Notes: a model not told the origin generated them from the letters alone. A stretch of DNA of 64,000 nt from Paraburkholderia translucens (GCF_020881035.1 NZ_JAJITC010000019.1:44660-108659), one strand, 5' to 3'; counted from the first letter of the stretch, positions 51,133 through 61,232 are shown. Numbers and translations: made by a program.

Positions 51133-51777
51133 TTACTGCGTCGTTTGCGGCTTGTTCGACAGCGCGAGTCGCAGCAGATCGGCGACCGTGTTGACGTTGA
51201 GCTTTTCCATGATGTTCGCGCGATGCGCTTCGACCGTCTTGATGCTGATGCCGAGGTCGTCGGCGATCTGCTTGTTCAGGCGGCCCGCGATGATCCGCTC
51301 GAGCACCTGATGCTCGCGCGCGGTCAGCTTGCCGAGGCGCTCGGCCGCGGCGCGCTGCTGTTGCACGCTGGTGCTTTCACTGCGCGCCTTGTCGAGCATG
51401 CGCTCGACGAGCTTGCGCAGCTCGGCTTCGTCGAACGGCTTCTCGATGAAGTCCATCGCGCCTTTTTTCATCGTCGACACCGCCATTGGCACGTCGCCGT
51501 GGCCCGTCACGAAGATGATCGGCAGCGACGCGTTGTCGGCGATCAGGCGTTCCTGCAGCTCGAGCCCGCTCATGCCCGACATCCGCACGTCGAGGATCAG
51601 ACAAGCGATCTGGCCCGGGTGCTGATGCGGCTGCCATGCGTCGATGAACTGCTCGGCGCTGGAGAAGCACTGGACGCGATAGCCGTTCGCCTCCAGCAGC
51701 CAACGCAGCGAATCTCGCACGGCCTCGTCGTCATCGACGACAAAGACGGTTTCCTGAGTGGTGACTGGGCTGTTCAT
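51133..51777 (-). CDS. FixJ/NarL-type response regulator
   Basis: Transcription regulator of 214 residues with an N-terminal receiver domain (phospho-acceptor D63 in LILDVRMSGMSG; acidic pocket VVDDDEAV; lysine in FIEKPFDE) and a C-terminal LuxR-type helix-turn-helix (LTAREHQVLERIIAGRLNKQIADDLGISIKTVEAHRANIMEKL). It overlaps the kinase gene by 4 bases and is its likely partner. The target genes are unknown; the divergent pyruvate dehydrogenase operon is a positional candidate. Confidence 0.93.
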   Translation of the reverse strand: MNSPVTTQETVFVVDDDEAVRDSLRWLLEANGYRVQCFSSAEQFIDAWQPHQHPGQIACLILDVRMSGMSGLELQERLIADNASLPIIFVTGHGDVPMAVSTMKKGAMDFIEKPFDEAELRKLVERMLDKARSESTSVQQQRAAAERLGKLTAREHQVLERIIAGRLNKQIADDLGISIKTVEAHRANIMEKLNVNTVADLLRLALSNKPQTTQ

Positions 51778-54299
51778 AGCTCTCCCGTAACGGTTTGTGG
51801 TGTCGGCGCCTCGGACCCACTGTTGCTCGGGCCGTCAGGCTCCCCAATAGGCAGACTGCAATGGAACGTGGCGCCGGTGACGTGGCCGTCGGATTCGACG
51901 TTATTGACCACCCACAGACGGCCGCGATGCGATTCGATGATCGAACGGCAAATGTTCAGCCCCATGCCCATGCCATCGGACTTGGTGCTGTAAAACGGTT
52001 CAAACAGACGCTCGGCGGTTGCTTCATCGACGCCCGGCCCCTGGTCGACGACGCTGATGCACACGAAGCCGCTCTCCAGCCGCACGACCACCCGGATCAC
52101 CGGATCGACCGCGTTCGGGCGCGCTTCGGCCATCGCCTCGACGCCGTTCTTCAGCAGGTTCACGAGCACCTGCTCGATCAGCACCGGGTCGACGTAGATT
52201 ACCGGCAGCCGCGAGCGCAAGTCGGTGACGATGCGAATCCGGCGCTTTCTCGCCTCGATTTCGGCGAGGCCCACCGCGTCCGCAACGATATCCGCGACGC
52301 GCGTGGCCTGGCGCTTCGGCTCGCTGCGCTTCACGAACTCGCGGATGCGCTTGATGATCATGCCGGCGCGCACCGCCTGTTGCGCGGTTTTTTCGAGCAC
52401 CGGCAGCAGATTGTCGGGCGTCGTCCGACCGGATTTAACCAGTGCGACGGTTCCTGAGCAATAGTTATTGATCGCGGCGAGCGGCTGATTCAGCTCATGC
52501 GCGAGCGACGAGGCCATTTCGCCCATCGTCATCAATCGGCTCGTGAATTGAAGCTTCTCGTCCTGTTGGCGCGCCAGCTCCTGCGCGCGCTTGCGGGTCG
52601 TGATGTCGGTCGCGATCTGCATCTGCGCGAGATGGCCGTCGACCCACTGGATGTACTGGCGCCGGACCTCGAACCACTTCTGGATGCCCGCAATGTAGAT
52701 TTCCTGCGCGTCGGCCGTGCTTTCGGTCAGCGCGGCGGCGGGCAGGCCGACAAAGGTGTCGACCATGTCGATCGAATCGGACGACGCCTGCGAGGCGTCA
52801 AAGCCGCCGCCCGCGAGCTCCAGGTGACCATCCGGGCGGATGCCGAACAGGTGCCGGTAGTAGCGGTTGGCGAACAGCAGCTCGGCTTCATCGGCGGCGA
52901 GCACGGACACGGCGGCATCGAGGCTTTCGAGCACGGTCGTGAAGCGTTCGTGGGCGGCGGCGAGCTCTTCGCGCGCGCGCTTGGGCTCGGTGATGTCGGT
53001 CATCGACGACATCCAGCCGGTCTGGCGGCCCGAGCTGTCGATCAGCGGCGACACGTAGAGCCGGGCGTGGAACGTGGAGCCGTCCTTGCGCCGCACGCGC
53101 AATTCGAAACCGGACGAGGGCGCCTTGCCGCGCAGTGTCATGTCGAGCTGGCGCTGCATTTCGGGGTACGCGTCGCGCGGCCAGTAAGCGAACGGTGCGC
53201 TCTTGCCGACGAGGTCGCTTTCGTCCCAGCCGGTCATCCGGCAAAACGCCGGGTTCACGTGCGTGATGCGGCCGTGCATGTCGAGCACGCGCATGCCGAT
53301 CAGCACCGAGTTTTCCATGGCGCGGCGGAAGAACGCTTCCGCGTAGAGCGCCTGTTGCGCTTCGAAGCGCTGGCGCGTGTGCTTCCACAAGCTCCACAGA
53401 CTCCACAGCACGAAGCAGGAGAGGCCGGCCACCAGCCACACCAGCGTGTTGTTCGTGAAGTTGGTGATCTGCGGGAACGCGTACACGCGCACCGAGATGC
53501 CCTGGCCCGGCGGGTCGAGCGGCAGGTCGTAGAACATGTCGCGCGGCAGGCGCGGGCGAGTCGAGGTGGTGGTCAACTCGCGGTTGTTGACGTCGATGAT
53601 CGAGATCTTGTACTTCGCCGACAGCTCCGGCGGGATGTCGCGCTTCAGAATGCCTTCCACCGAGAAGACCGCCGCGATCGTGCCGAGGAAATCGCGATCG
53701 CGGAAGATCGGCGTCTGCAGCGTGATGAAGCCGTTGCCGAGGTCGTCGTAGATGAGCGGCGAGTACACCTGGCGGCGTGTGTTGCGCGCCTCGGCGAAAC
53801 CGGCTCTGACCGCTTCGTCCATCTGCGCGTCATTGGGACGCGCGAGCCGCTGGCCGAGCACCGGCGGCGCGGCGTTGGGCCAGCGCGGCTGCTGCTGCGC
53901 CGTGTACCAGTTCATGTAGAGGATCTCAGGATGCCCCTGCATGATGTCCGCAGTGGTCACCTGGAAAGAATGCTCGTCGGCATGGCCGGTGGCGAGGTCG
54001 CGTGCGAGCGCCTGGATCTGCTCCTGGGCGCCCGTCATGGACAGGCGAATCTGCTGCTGCGCCCACGCGACGTTGCGGTAAAGCGTGTCTTCCTGCTGTT
54101 GCTGCTCGCGCCGGTTCAGACTCCACAGAATCAGGCTCATGACGACCAGGAACACCAGGATCGACAGGAGCGGCGTCAGCAAATAGGAATTGGACCACCA
54201 GGGGCCGTGGTGCCAGCGGGAGGACGGCGACGAATCCGCCGGCGAACCAGCGGTGCGCGCCGAGCGAGAGAAGAGCCGTTCGGTCAACATGCGTGGCAT
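51774..54299 (-). CDS. Membrane PAS sensor histidine kinase
   Basis: An 841-residue kinase. Order: membrane span (about 36-62), periplasmic sensor region of about 220 residues, second span (about 285-306), PAS with PAC (about 325-445), second PAS (about 455-570), HisKA with H601 in SSLAHELNQPLAA, and HATPase (N box LVNLLKNGVEAM, G1 DQGPGVD, G2 DGMGMGLNICRS). The last part resembles FixL/DctB kinases. The periplasmic part looks like a dCache-type ligand sensor, but the ligand is unknown. The first PAS lacks the FixL haem histidine context as far as I can tell. ATGs at 54299 and 54290 are both possible starts. Confidence 0.9.
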   Translation of the reverse strand: MPRMLTERLFSRSARTAGSPADSSPSSRWHHGPWWSNSYLLTPLLSILVFLVVMSLILWSLNRREQQQQEDTLYRNVAWAQQQIRLSMTGAQEQIQALARDLATGHADEHSFQVTTADIMQGHPEILYMNWYTAQQQPRWPNAAPPVLGQRLARPNDAQMDEAVRAGFAEARNTRRQVYSPLIYDDLGNGFITLQTPIFRDRDFLGTIAAVFSVEGILKRDIPPELSAKYKISIIDVNNRELTTTSTRPRLPRDMFYDLPLDPPGQGISVRVYAFPQITNFTNNTLVWLVAGLSCFVLWSLWSLWKHTRQRFEAQQALYAEAFFRRAMENSVLIGMRVLDMHGRITHVNPAFCRMTGWDESDLVGKSAPFAYWPRDAYPEMQRQLDMTLRGKAPSSGFELRVRRKDGSTFHARLYVSPLIDSSGRQTGWMSSMTDITEPKRAREELAAAHERFTTVLESLDAAVSVLAADEAELLFANRYYRHLFGIRPDGHLELAGGGFDASQASSDSIDMVDTFVGLPAAALTESTADAQEIYIAGIQKWFEVRRQYIQWVDGHLAQMQIATDITTRKRAQELARQQDEKLQFTSRLMTMGEMASSLAHELNQPLAAINNYCSGTVALVKSGRTTPDNLLPVLEKTAQQAVRAGMIIKRIREFVKRSEPKRQATRVADIVADAVGLAEIEARKRRIRIVTDLRSRLPVIYVDPVLIEQVLVNLLKNGVEAMAEARPNAVDPVIRVVVRLESGFVCISVVDQGPGVDEATAERLFEPFYSTKSDGMGMGLNICRSIIESHRGRLWVVNNVESDGHVTGATFHCSLPIGEPDGPSNSGSEAPTPQTVTGEL

Positions 54300-54459
54300 T
54301 GTAGCTCAGCACGTCCCCGACAAATGACGCAAAAAAGCACGGAATGTGCGGTTAATCGGCGCAAACTAGCCGACGGATCAGTCGATCGGCAGTCAAACCA
54401 GGTTGCGTTGCAGCAATTTTCCGCATTATGAGAATTGATCTCGTAATTTGAAAATTTGA

Positions 54460-54489
54460 TTGCGCAGAGGTCGGGACCATTATTACAAT
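54460..54489 (+). promoter_or_regulatory. Candidate aceE promoter region
   Basis: TTGCGC (54460-54465) and TACAAT (54484-54489), 18 bases apart, 76 bases before the aceE ATG. The -35 is weak. An AT-rich stretch just upstream (54421-54460) contains short inverted sequences such as GAGAATTGATCTC that could be an operator. Confidence 0.4.
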
Positions 54490-54565
54490 CGGCCGGTGCT
54501 GCCGCGGCCTATCCTGCGTCCGCGATGTCTGTTCAAAGTGCGTTCCCCATTCCCAGGAGACGAGC

Positions 54566-57262
54566 ATGTCCGCTGTACCCGACGAAGTCATGAAGTATGT
54601 CGCCGCCGATAAAGACGACGATCCCCAGGAAACCGGCGAATGGCTGGAAGCGCTGGATGGCGTGATTTCTGCTGTAGGCCCTGACCGTGCCCACTACCTG
54701 ATCGAAAAGCAGATCGAGTTCGCACGCGTGCACGGCGAGCATCTGCCGTTCTCGGCCAACACCCCGTACATCAACACGATTCCGGTCGCGCGCCAGGCCA
54801 AGAACCCCGGCGACCAGGACGTCGAGCACCGCATCCGCTCGTACACGCGCTGGAACGCCATGGCGATGGTGCTGCGCGCAGGCAAGGAAACCAACGTCGG
54901 CGGCCATATCGCGTCGTTCGCATCGGCCGCCACGCTGTACGACGTCGGCTACAACCATTTCTGGCACGCGCCGTCGGCCGAGCACGGCGGTGATCTCGTG
55001 TTCGTGCAGGGCCACTCGTCGCCGGGCGTCTACGCGCGCGCGTTCCTGCTCGGCCGCCTGACCGAGAAGCAGCTCGACAATTTCCGCCAGGAAGTCGGCG
55101 GCGAGGGCATCTCGTCGTATCCGCACCCATGGCTGATGCCGGACTTCTGGCAATTCCCGACCGTGTCGATGGGCCTCGGCCCGATCATGGCGATCTACCA
55201 GGCGCGCTTTATGAAGTACCTGCAGGCGCGCGGCATCGCGAAGACCGAGGGCCGCAAGGTCTGGGCCTTCCTCGGCGACGGCGAGACCGACGAGCCGGAA
55301 TCGCTCGGCGCGATCGGCATGGCCGGCCGCGAGCGTCTGGACAACCTCGTGTTCGTGATCAACTGCAACCTGCAGCGTCTCGACGGTCCGGTGCGCGGCA
55401 ACGGCAAGATCATCCAGGAACTCGAAAGCGAATTCCGCGGCGCGGGCTGGAACGTCATCAAGGTCATCTGGGGCAGCCGCTGGGATGCACTGTTCGCGCG
55501 CGACAAGTCGGGCGTGCTGATGCGCCGCATGATGGAAGTGGTCGACGGCGAATACCAGACGTACAAATCAGAGTCGGGCGCCTTCGTGCGCGAGCACTTC
55601 TTCAACACGCCGGAGCTCAAGGCGCTGGTCGCCGACTGGTCCGACGACGACATCTGGAATCTGAACCGCGGCGGCCATGATCCGCACAAGATCTACGCAG
55701 CGTTCGCGGAGGCGTCGAATTCAAAGGGCCAGCCGACCGTCATCCTCGCGAAGACGATCAAGGGCTACGGCATGGGCGAAGCCGGCCAGGCGATGAACAT
55801 CACCCACCAGCAGAAGAAGATGCAGGTGGAGCAGCTGAAGAAATTCCGCGACCAGTTCCGTCTGCCGATCACCGACGAACAGATCGTCGACGTGCCGTAC
55901 CTGACGTTCGAGGAAGGCTCGAAGGAACTCGAGTACATGCGCCAGCGGCGTATGGACCTGGGCGGCTATCTGCCGGCGCGTCGTCAGAAGGCCGAGTCGC
56001 TGCCGGTGCCGGAACTGTCGGCATTCGAGCCGCTGTTGAAGGGCACGGGCGAAGGCCGCGAGATCTCCACGACGATGGCGTTCGTGCGGATCCTGAACAT
56101 CCTGCTGAAGGACAAGGCGCTCGGCAAACGCGTCGTGCCGATCGTGCCGGACGAGTCCCGTACGTTCGGCATGGAGGGGCTGTTCCGTCAGATCGGTATC
56201 TGGAATCAGGACGGCCAGAAGTACGTGCCGGAAGATTCCGACCAGCTGATGTTCTACCGTGAGTCGGAGACCGGTCAGATCCTGCAGGAGGGCATCAACG
56301 AAGCCGGCGGCATGGCCGACTGGATCGCAGCCGCGACGTCGTACTCGACGCACGGCGAGATCATGATTCCGTTCTACATCTTCTACTCGATGTTCGGCTT
56401 CCAGCGCATCGGCGACCTCGCATGGGCGGCGGGCGACATGCGCTCGCGCGGCTTCCTGCTGGGCGGCACCGCGGGCCGCACGACGCTGAACGGCGAAGGT
56501 CTGCAGCACGAAGATGGCCATTCGCTGCTGTGGGCCGCCTCGGTGCCGAACTGCATCAGCTACGACCCGACGTTCGGCTACGAACTCGCGGTCATCATGC
56601 AGGACGGCCTGCGCCGCATGGTCGCCGAGCAGGAAGATGTGTACTACTACATCACGGTGATGAACGAGAACTACGAGCACCCCGCGATCCCGCAAGGCGA
56701 GAGCGTCGCCGCGGACATCATCAAGGGCATGTACTCGTTCCGCAAAGCCGAGGCCAGCACGAAGGCGCCGCACGTGCAGCTGATGGGCGCGGGCACGATC
56801 TTCAACGAAGTGATCGCCGCAGCCGACCTGCTGAAGAACGACTGGGGCGTCAACGCCGACCTGTGGAGCGTACCGAGCTTCACCGAGCTCGCGCGCGAAG
56901 GCCACGAAGTGCAGCGCTGGAATATGCTGCATCCGACCGAAGAGAAGAAGCTGTCGCACGTCGAGAAGCTGCTCAAGGATGCGCGCGGTCCGGTCATCGC
57001 ATCGACCGACTACGTGCGCGCGCTGACCGAGCAGATCCGCGCGTTCGTGCCGCAGAGGTTCGTCGTGCTGGGCACCGACGGCTATGGCCGTTCGGACACG
57101 CGTGAGAAGCTGCGTCACTTCTTCGAAGTCGATCGCTACTGGGTCACGGTCGCCGCGCTCAACGCGCTGGCGGACGAAGGCACGATCGAACGCAAGGTGG
57201 TCGCCGACGCGCTGAAGAAGTACAACCTTGATCCCGCCAAACCCAACCCGATGACCGTCTAA
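54566..57262 (+). CDS. aceE: Pyruvate dehydrogenase E1 component AceE
   Basis: Homodimeric thiamine diphosphate enzyme that decarboxylates pyruvate and acetylates the lipoyl group of AceF. The 898-residue length is standard for the proteobacterial single-chain E1. Visible: the HISSFASAATLY-like HIASFASAATLYDVGYNHFW, the ThDP-binding GDGETDEPES to NCNLQRLDGPV segment, the transketolase-like second domain (GTAGRTTLNGEGLQHEDGHS) and the C-terminal domain ending YNLDPAKPNPMTV. An AGGAGACGAGC precedes the ATG. It starts the aceE-aceF-lpdA set. Confidence 0.97.
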   Translation: MSAVPDEVMKYVAADKDDDPQETGEWLEALDGVISAVGPDRAHYLIEKQIEFARVHGEHLPFSANTPYINTIPVARQAKNPGDQDVEHRIRSYTRWNAMAMVLRAGKETNVGGHIASFASAATLYDVGYNHFWHAPSAEHGGDLVFVQGHSSPGVYARAFLLGRLTEKQLDNFRQEVGGEGISSYPHPWLMPDFWQFPTVSMGLGPIMAIYQARFMKYLQARGIAKTEGRKVWAFLGDGETDEPESLGAIGMAGRERLDNLVFVINCNLQRLDGPVRGNGKIIQELESEFRGAGWNVIKVIWGSRWDALFARDKSGVLMRRMMEVVDGEYQTYKSESGAFVREHFFNTPELKALVADWSDDDIWNLNRGGHDPHKIYAAFAEASNSKGQPTVILAKTIKGYGMGEAGQAMNITHQQKKMQVEQLKKFRDQFRLPITDEQIVDVPYLTFEEGSKELEYMRQRRMDLGGYLPARRQKAESLPVPELSAFEPLLKGTGEGREISTTMAFVRILNILLKDKALGKRVVPIVPDESRTFGMEGLFRQIGIWNQDGQKYVPEDSDQLMFYRESETGQILQEGINEAGGMADWIAAATSYSTHGEIMIPFYIFYSMFGFQRIGDLAWAAGDMRSRGFLLGGTAGRTTLNGEGLQHEDGHSLLWAASVPNCISYDPTFGYELAVIMQDGLRRMVAEQEDVYYYITVMNENYEHPAIPQGESVAADIIKGMYSFRKAEASTKAPHVQLMGAGTIFNEVIAAADLLKNDWGVNADLWSVPSFTELAREGHEVQRWNMLHPTEEKKLSHVEKLLKDARGPVIASTDYVRALTEQIRAFVPQRFVVLGTDGYGRSDTREKLRHFFEVDRYWVTVAALNALADEGTIERKVVADALKKYNLDPAKPNPMTV

Positions 57263-57345
57263 GGCATCGCCCGTGTGCCATGGCGCACGCGTCTGCTCCT
57301 CGTCGCGAGGGGCAGGCGGCGTGTGCGGCCCAGGAGACACTAACA

Positions 57346-59007
57346 ATGAGTCAAGCGATCGAAGTCAAGGTGCCGGACATCGGCGATTACAAGGACGTCC
57401 CTGTGATCGACGTGCTGGTGAAGGCGGGTGACACCGTCGAGAAAGAGCAATCGCTCGTGACGCTGGAATCCGACAAGGCAACGATGGACGTGCCGAGCTC
57501 GGTGGCCGGCGTCGTCAAGGAAGTGAAAGTCAAGGTCGGCGATGCGGTGTCCGAAGGCACGCTGATCATCCTGTTGGAAAGCGCCGAAGGCGCTGGCGCG
57601 GCGGCTCCCGCTGCGGCTGCGGCTGCGGCTCCTGCTCCGGCGGCGGCTCCCGCTGCGGCGCCGGCGCCGGCTCCGGCTCCCGCTGCGGCAGGCGGCGGCG
57701 TGCAGGAAATCAAGGTGCCGGACATCGGCGACTACAAAGACGTTCCCGTGATCGAGATCGCGGTGAAGGTCGGCGATCGCGTGGAGAAAGAACAGTCGCT
57801 CGTCACGCTGGAATCCGACAAGGCGACGATGGATGTGCCGAGCTCGGCCGCCGGCCTCGTCAAGGAAGTGAAGGTCAAGGTTGGCGATACCGTGTCGGAA
57901 GGCTCGGTCATCGTCGTGCTGGAAGCGGAAGGCGGCGCTGCCGCGGCACCCGCGCCGGCACCGGCCGCCAAGGCACCGGTCGAGCAGCCGTCCGACGCGC
58001 CCACCGTGCCGGCTCCGGCACCGGCCGCGCCGTCCGCGCTCGCGCAGGCGCCGCTGATTCCGGCGGGTGAGGGCGGCTCGCGCCATCCGAGCCATGCATC
58101 GCCGTCGGTGCGCAAGTTCGCGCGCGAACTCGGCGTCGACGTCTCGGAGGTGCGGGGCACGGGTCCGAAGGGCCGCATTACGCAGGCCGACGTGACCGCG
58201 TTCGTGAAGGGCGTGATGACGGGTCAGCGCGCGGCGCCGGCCGGTGCAGCCGCGCCGGCCGCGGGCGGTGGCGAGCTGAATCTGCTGCCGTGGCCGAAGA
58301 TCGACTTCACGAAGTTCGGCCCGGTCGATCCGAAGCCGCTGTCGCGCATCAAGAAGATCTCGGGCGCGAACCTGCATCGCAACTGGGTCATGATCCCGCA
58401 CGTCACGAACAACGACGAAGCGGACATCACCGAACTCGAAGCGCTGCGCGTGAAGCTGAACAAGGAACACGAAAAGGCGGGCGTCAAGTTCACGATGCTC
58501 GCATTCGTGATCAAGGCGTGCGTGGCGGCCCTGAAGAAGTTCCCGACGTTCAACGCGAGCCTCGACGGCGACAACCTGGTGTTCAAGCAGTACTACCACA
58601 TCGGTTTTGCTGCCGACACGCCGAACGGCCTCGTCGTTCCGGTGATTCGCGACGCGGACAAGAAGGGCCTCGTCGACATCGCAAAGGAAATGGCCGATCT
58701 GTCGAAGGCCGCGCGCGAAGGCAAGCTGAAGCCGGACCAGATGCAGGGCGGCTGCTTCTCGATCTCATCGCTGGGCGGTATCGGCGGCACGCATTTCACG
58801 CCGATCATCAATGCGCCTGAAGTCGCGATTCTCGGCCTGTCGCGCAGCGCGATGAAGCCGGTGTGGGACGGCAAGCAGTTCGAGCCGCGCCTGACCATGC
58901 CGCTGTCGCTGTCGTACGACCATCGCGTGATCGACGGAGCGGAAGCCGCGCGCTTCAACGCTTACCTCGGTTCGATTCTTGCCGATTTCCGGCGTGTGAT
59001 TCTTTGA
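57346..59007 (+). CDS. aceF: Dihydrolipoyl acetyltransferase E2 (AceF)
   Basis: Core of the pyruvate dehydrogenase complex. The 553-residue protein has two lipoyl domains (about 3-77 and 120-195, each with ESDKATMDVPS and its lipoylated lysine), long Ala/Pro linkers, a peripheral subunit-binding domain (about 245-285, SPSVRKFARELGVDVSEVRGTGPKGRI) and the catalytic domain (about 325-553) with H526 and D530 in DHRVIDGAEAARF. A CAGGAGAC ribosome site precedes the ATG at 57346. It is 83 bases after aceE. Confidence 0.97.
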   Translation: MSQAIEVKVPDIGDYKDVPVIDVLVKAGDTVEKEQSLVTLESDKATMDVPSSVAGVVKEVKVKVGDAVSEGTLIILLESAEGAGAAAPAAAAAAAPAPAAAPAAAPAPAPAPAAAGGGVQEIKVPDIGDYKDVPVIEIAVKVGDRVEKEQSLVTLESDKATMDVPSSAAGLVKEVKVKVGDTVSEGSVIVVLEAEGGAAAAPAPAPAAKAPVEQPSDAPTVPAPAPAAPSALAQAPLIPAGEGGSRHPSHASPSVRKFARELGVDVSEVRGTGPKGRITQADVTAFVKGVMTGQRAAPAGAAAPAAGGGELNLLPWPKIDFTKFGPVDPKPLSRIKKISGANLHRNWVMIPHVTNNDEADITELEALRVKLNKEHEKAGVKFTMLAFVIKACVAALKKFPTFNASLDGDNLVFKQYYHIGFAADTPNGLVVPVIRDADKKGLVDIAKEMADLSKAAREGKLKPDQMQGGCFSISSLGGIGGTHFTPIINAPEVAILGLSRSAMKPVWDGKQFEPRLTMPLSLSYDHRVIDGAEAARFNAYLGSILADFRRVIL

Positions 59008-59019
59008 CCGGCTGGTGAG

Positions 59020-59035
59020 GCCCGCCGGCGCGGGC
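59020..59035 (+). other. Small GC stem-loop between aceF and lpdA
   Basis: GCCCGC and GCGGGC pair around CGGC, 13 bases past the aceF stop. No U-tract follows. It may stabilise the 3' end or lower lpdA read-through in the 132-base gap. Confidence 0.35.
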
Positions 59036-59139
59036 GCGGATGGTTTCGACTGGTCCGCGTCGCGCCGTTCGCGCGTTTCTCGTGCGCTGTGCACATGGAA
59101 CGCGCCGCTCATCACCGCTCAACATGAGAAGGGGACACT

Positions 59140-60912
59140 ATGAGTCTCGTCGAAGTAAAAGTGCCGGACATCGGTGACTTCAAGGACGTCGACGTCATCG
59201 AAGTCAACATCAAGCCGGGTGACGTCATCGAGCAGGAGCAGTCGCTCCTGACGCTCGAGTCCGACAAGGCGTCGATGGAAGTGCCGAGCGATACCGCCGG
59301 CACCGTCAAGGAAGTGCGCATCAAGCCGGGCGACAAGGTTTCGCAGGGCACGGTGATCGCGCTCGTCGAGGCAGCGGCGGGCGGCGCGGCCGCTGCCGCG
59401 CCGGCGGCGAAGGAGCCCGAGAAAGCAGCTCCCGCGCCTGCCGCTGCGGCACCGAAGGCAGCGGCACCGGCGCCGCAGGCCGGCAGCTATGCCGGTAGCG
59501 CCGACATCGAGTGCGACATGCTCGTGCTCGGCTCGGGCCCCGGCGGCTACTCGGCCGCGTTCCGCTCCGCCGACCTCGGCATGAAGACCGTGCTGGTCGA
59601 GCGTTATCCGACGCTCGGCGGCGTGTGCCTGAACGTCGGCTGCATTCCGTCGAAGGCGCTGCTGCATACCGCGCTCGTCATCGACGAAGCGGCTGATCTT
59701 GCCGCGCACGGCATCACGTTCGGCAAACCGCAGATCGATCTCGACAAGCTGCGCGATTTCAAGTCCGGCGTGGTCAAGAAGCTGACCAGCGGCCTCGCCG
59801 GCATGGCGAAGGCGCGCAAGGTCGAAGTGGTGGTCGGTACCGGCGCGTTCGTCGATCCGAATCACGTGGAAGTGCAGACCGAAGGCGGCAAAAAGGTCGT
59901 CAAGTTCAAGCAGGCGATCATCGCCGCGGGGTCGGAAGCGGTGAAGCTGCCGTTCATTCCGGAAGATCCGCGCGTCGTCGATTCGACCGGCGCCCTCGAA
60001 CTGCGTCAGATTCCGCAGCGCATGCTCGTGATCGGCGGCGGCATCATCGGTCTCGAAATGGCGACGGTGTACTCGACGCTCGGCGCGCAGATCGACGTCG
60101 TCGAAATGCTCGAAGGCCTGATGACGGGCGCCGACCGTGATCTGGTCAAGGTCTGGGAAAAGTACAACAGCAACCGTTTCGCGAACGTGATGCTGAAGAC
60201 CAAAACCACCGCGGCTGAAGCGAAGGACGACGGCATCTACGTGTCGTTCGAGGGCGAGAAGGCGCCGGCCGAGCCGCAACGCTACGACCTCGTGCTGGTG
60301 GCGGTGGGCCGCTCGCCGAACGGCAAGCGGATCGGCGCGGAGAAGGCCGGCGTCGCGGTGACCGATCGCGGCTTCATCGAAGTCGACAAGCAGCAGCGCA
60401 CGAACGTGCCGCATATCTTCGCGATCGGCGATATCGTCGGACAGCCGATGCTCGCGCACAAGGCCGTGCACGAAGGCCACGTGGCGGCGGAAGCCGCGCA
60501 TGGCGAGAAGGCTTACTTCGACGCGATGCAGATTCCGTCGGTGGCTTACACCGATCCGGAAGTGGCGTGGGCCGGCAAGACGGAAGACCAGTTGAAGGCC
60601 GAAGGCGTCAAGTTCGGCAAGGCGGTGTTCCCTTGGGCCGCATCGGGCCGCGCGATCGCCAACGGCCGCGACGAAGGCTTCACGAAGCTGCTGTTCGATG
60701 AGCAGACGCATCGCGTGATCGGCGGCGGTATCGTCGGTCTGAATGCGGGTGACCTGATCAGCGAAATCTGTCTTGCCATCGAGATGGGCGCGGACGCGAC
60801 GGATATCGGCAAGACGATCCATCCGCACCCGACGCTCGGCGAATCGATCGGCATGGCGGCCGAGCTGTACGAAGGCGTCTGTACCGATCTGCCGCCGGTG
60901 AAGAAGAAGTAA
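59140..60912 (+). CDS. lpdA: Dihydrolipoyl dehydrogenase E3 with N-terminal lipoyl domain
   Basis: Reoxidises the lipoyl groups of AceF using FAD and NAD+. The 590-residue protein is longer than E. coli Lpd because of an N-terminal lipoyl domain (about 3-78, ESDKASMEVPS with the lipoyl lysine) and an Ala/Pro linker. The E3 part has the FAD loop GSGPGGYSAAF, redox cysteines C163 and C168 (CLNVGCIPSK), the NAD loop IGGGIIGLEM and the C-terminal HPHPTLGES catalytic histidine. Such fused E3 proteins are known in Neisseria and other betaproteobacteria. Confidence 0.96.
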   Translation: MSLVEVKVPDIGDFKDVDVIEVNIKPGDVIEQEQSLLTLESDKASMEVPSDTAGTVKEVRIKPGDKVSQGTVIALVEAAAGGAAAAAPAAKEPEKAAPAPAAAAPKAAAPAPQAGSYAGSADIECDMLVLGSGPGGYSAAFRSADLGMKTVLVERYPTLGGVCLNVGCIPSKALLHTALVIDEAADLAAHGITFGKPQIDLDKLRDFKSGVVKKLTSGLAGMAKARKVEVVVGTGAFVDPNHVEVQTEGGKKVVKFKQAIIAAGSEAVKLPFIPEDPRVVDSTGALELRQIPQRMLVIGGGIIGLEMATVYSTLGAQIDVVEMLEGLMTGADRDLVKVWEKYNSNRFANVMLKTKTTAAEAKDDGIYVSFEGEKAPAEPQRYDLVLVAVGRSPNGKRIGAEKAGVAVTDRGFIEVDKQQRTNVPHIFAIGDIVGQPMLAHKAVHEGHVAAEAAHGEKAYFDAMQIPSVAYTDPEVAWAGKTEDQLKAEGVKFGKAVFPWAASGRAIANGRDEGFTKLLFDEQTHRVIGGGIVGLNAGDLISEICLAIEMGADATDIGKTIHPHPTLGESIGMAAELYEGVCTDLPPVKKK

Positions 60913-60980
60913 GGCTACCTCCTGCGCGCGCATGGCGACATGCAGGCGCAGCGAGGTGCTCAAGCGGCACGGCAAATCAA

Positions 60981-61016
60981 AAACGGCGCGCTCCATTTTG
61001 GAGCGCGCCGTTTCTC
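60981..61016 (+). terminator. Terminator after lpdA
   Basis: AAACGGCGCGCTCC and GGAGCGCGCCGTTT pair perfectly over 14 bases around ATTTT, followed by CTCTT. Confidence 0.9.
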
Positions 61017-61042
61017 TTCGTGCGGCGGGGCAGCATGCAGGC

Positions 61043-61068
61043 AAAAAAATCCCGGCGTGACGGCCGGG
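61043..61068 (-). terminator. Terminator of the phasin gene
   Basis: CCCGGC (61051-61056) and GCCGGG (61063-61068) form the stem; the seven A bases at 61043-61049 give a U-tract on the minus strand. A second, weaker hairpin (ACGCCTG/CAGGCGT, 61194-61217) lies closer to the stop codon. Confidence 0.8.
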
Positions 61069-61232
61069 CAAACGATACGCCATTGCAACGTATCGGAGCG
61101 TCCGGCCAATCAAACCGTGGATGCGGCAACGGCACGACGCTGTTGCTTGCGATACCGCCAGCCCAGCGCCTCGGCTGAACCGGCGTGAAAGACGACGCCT
61201 GTCACAAAGCCAGGCGTGGTGGGGCGTAAAGC

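Noticed and set aside
59119..61113. Long minus-strand open frame opposite lpdA
   Set aside because: Antisense shadow; it also spans the lpdA terminator and has no ribosome site or recognised domain.
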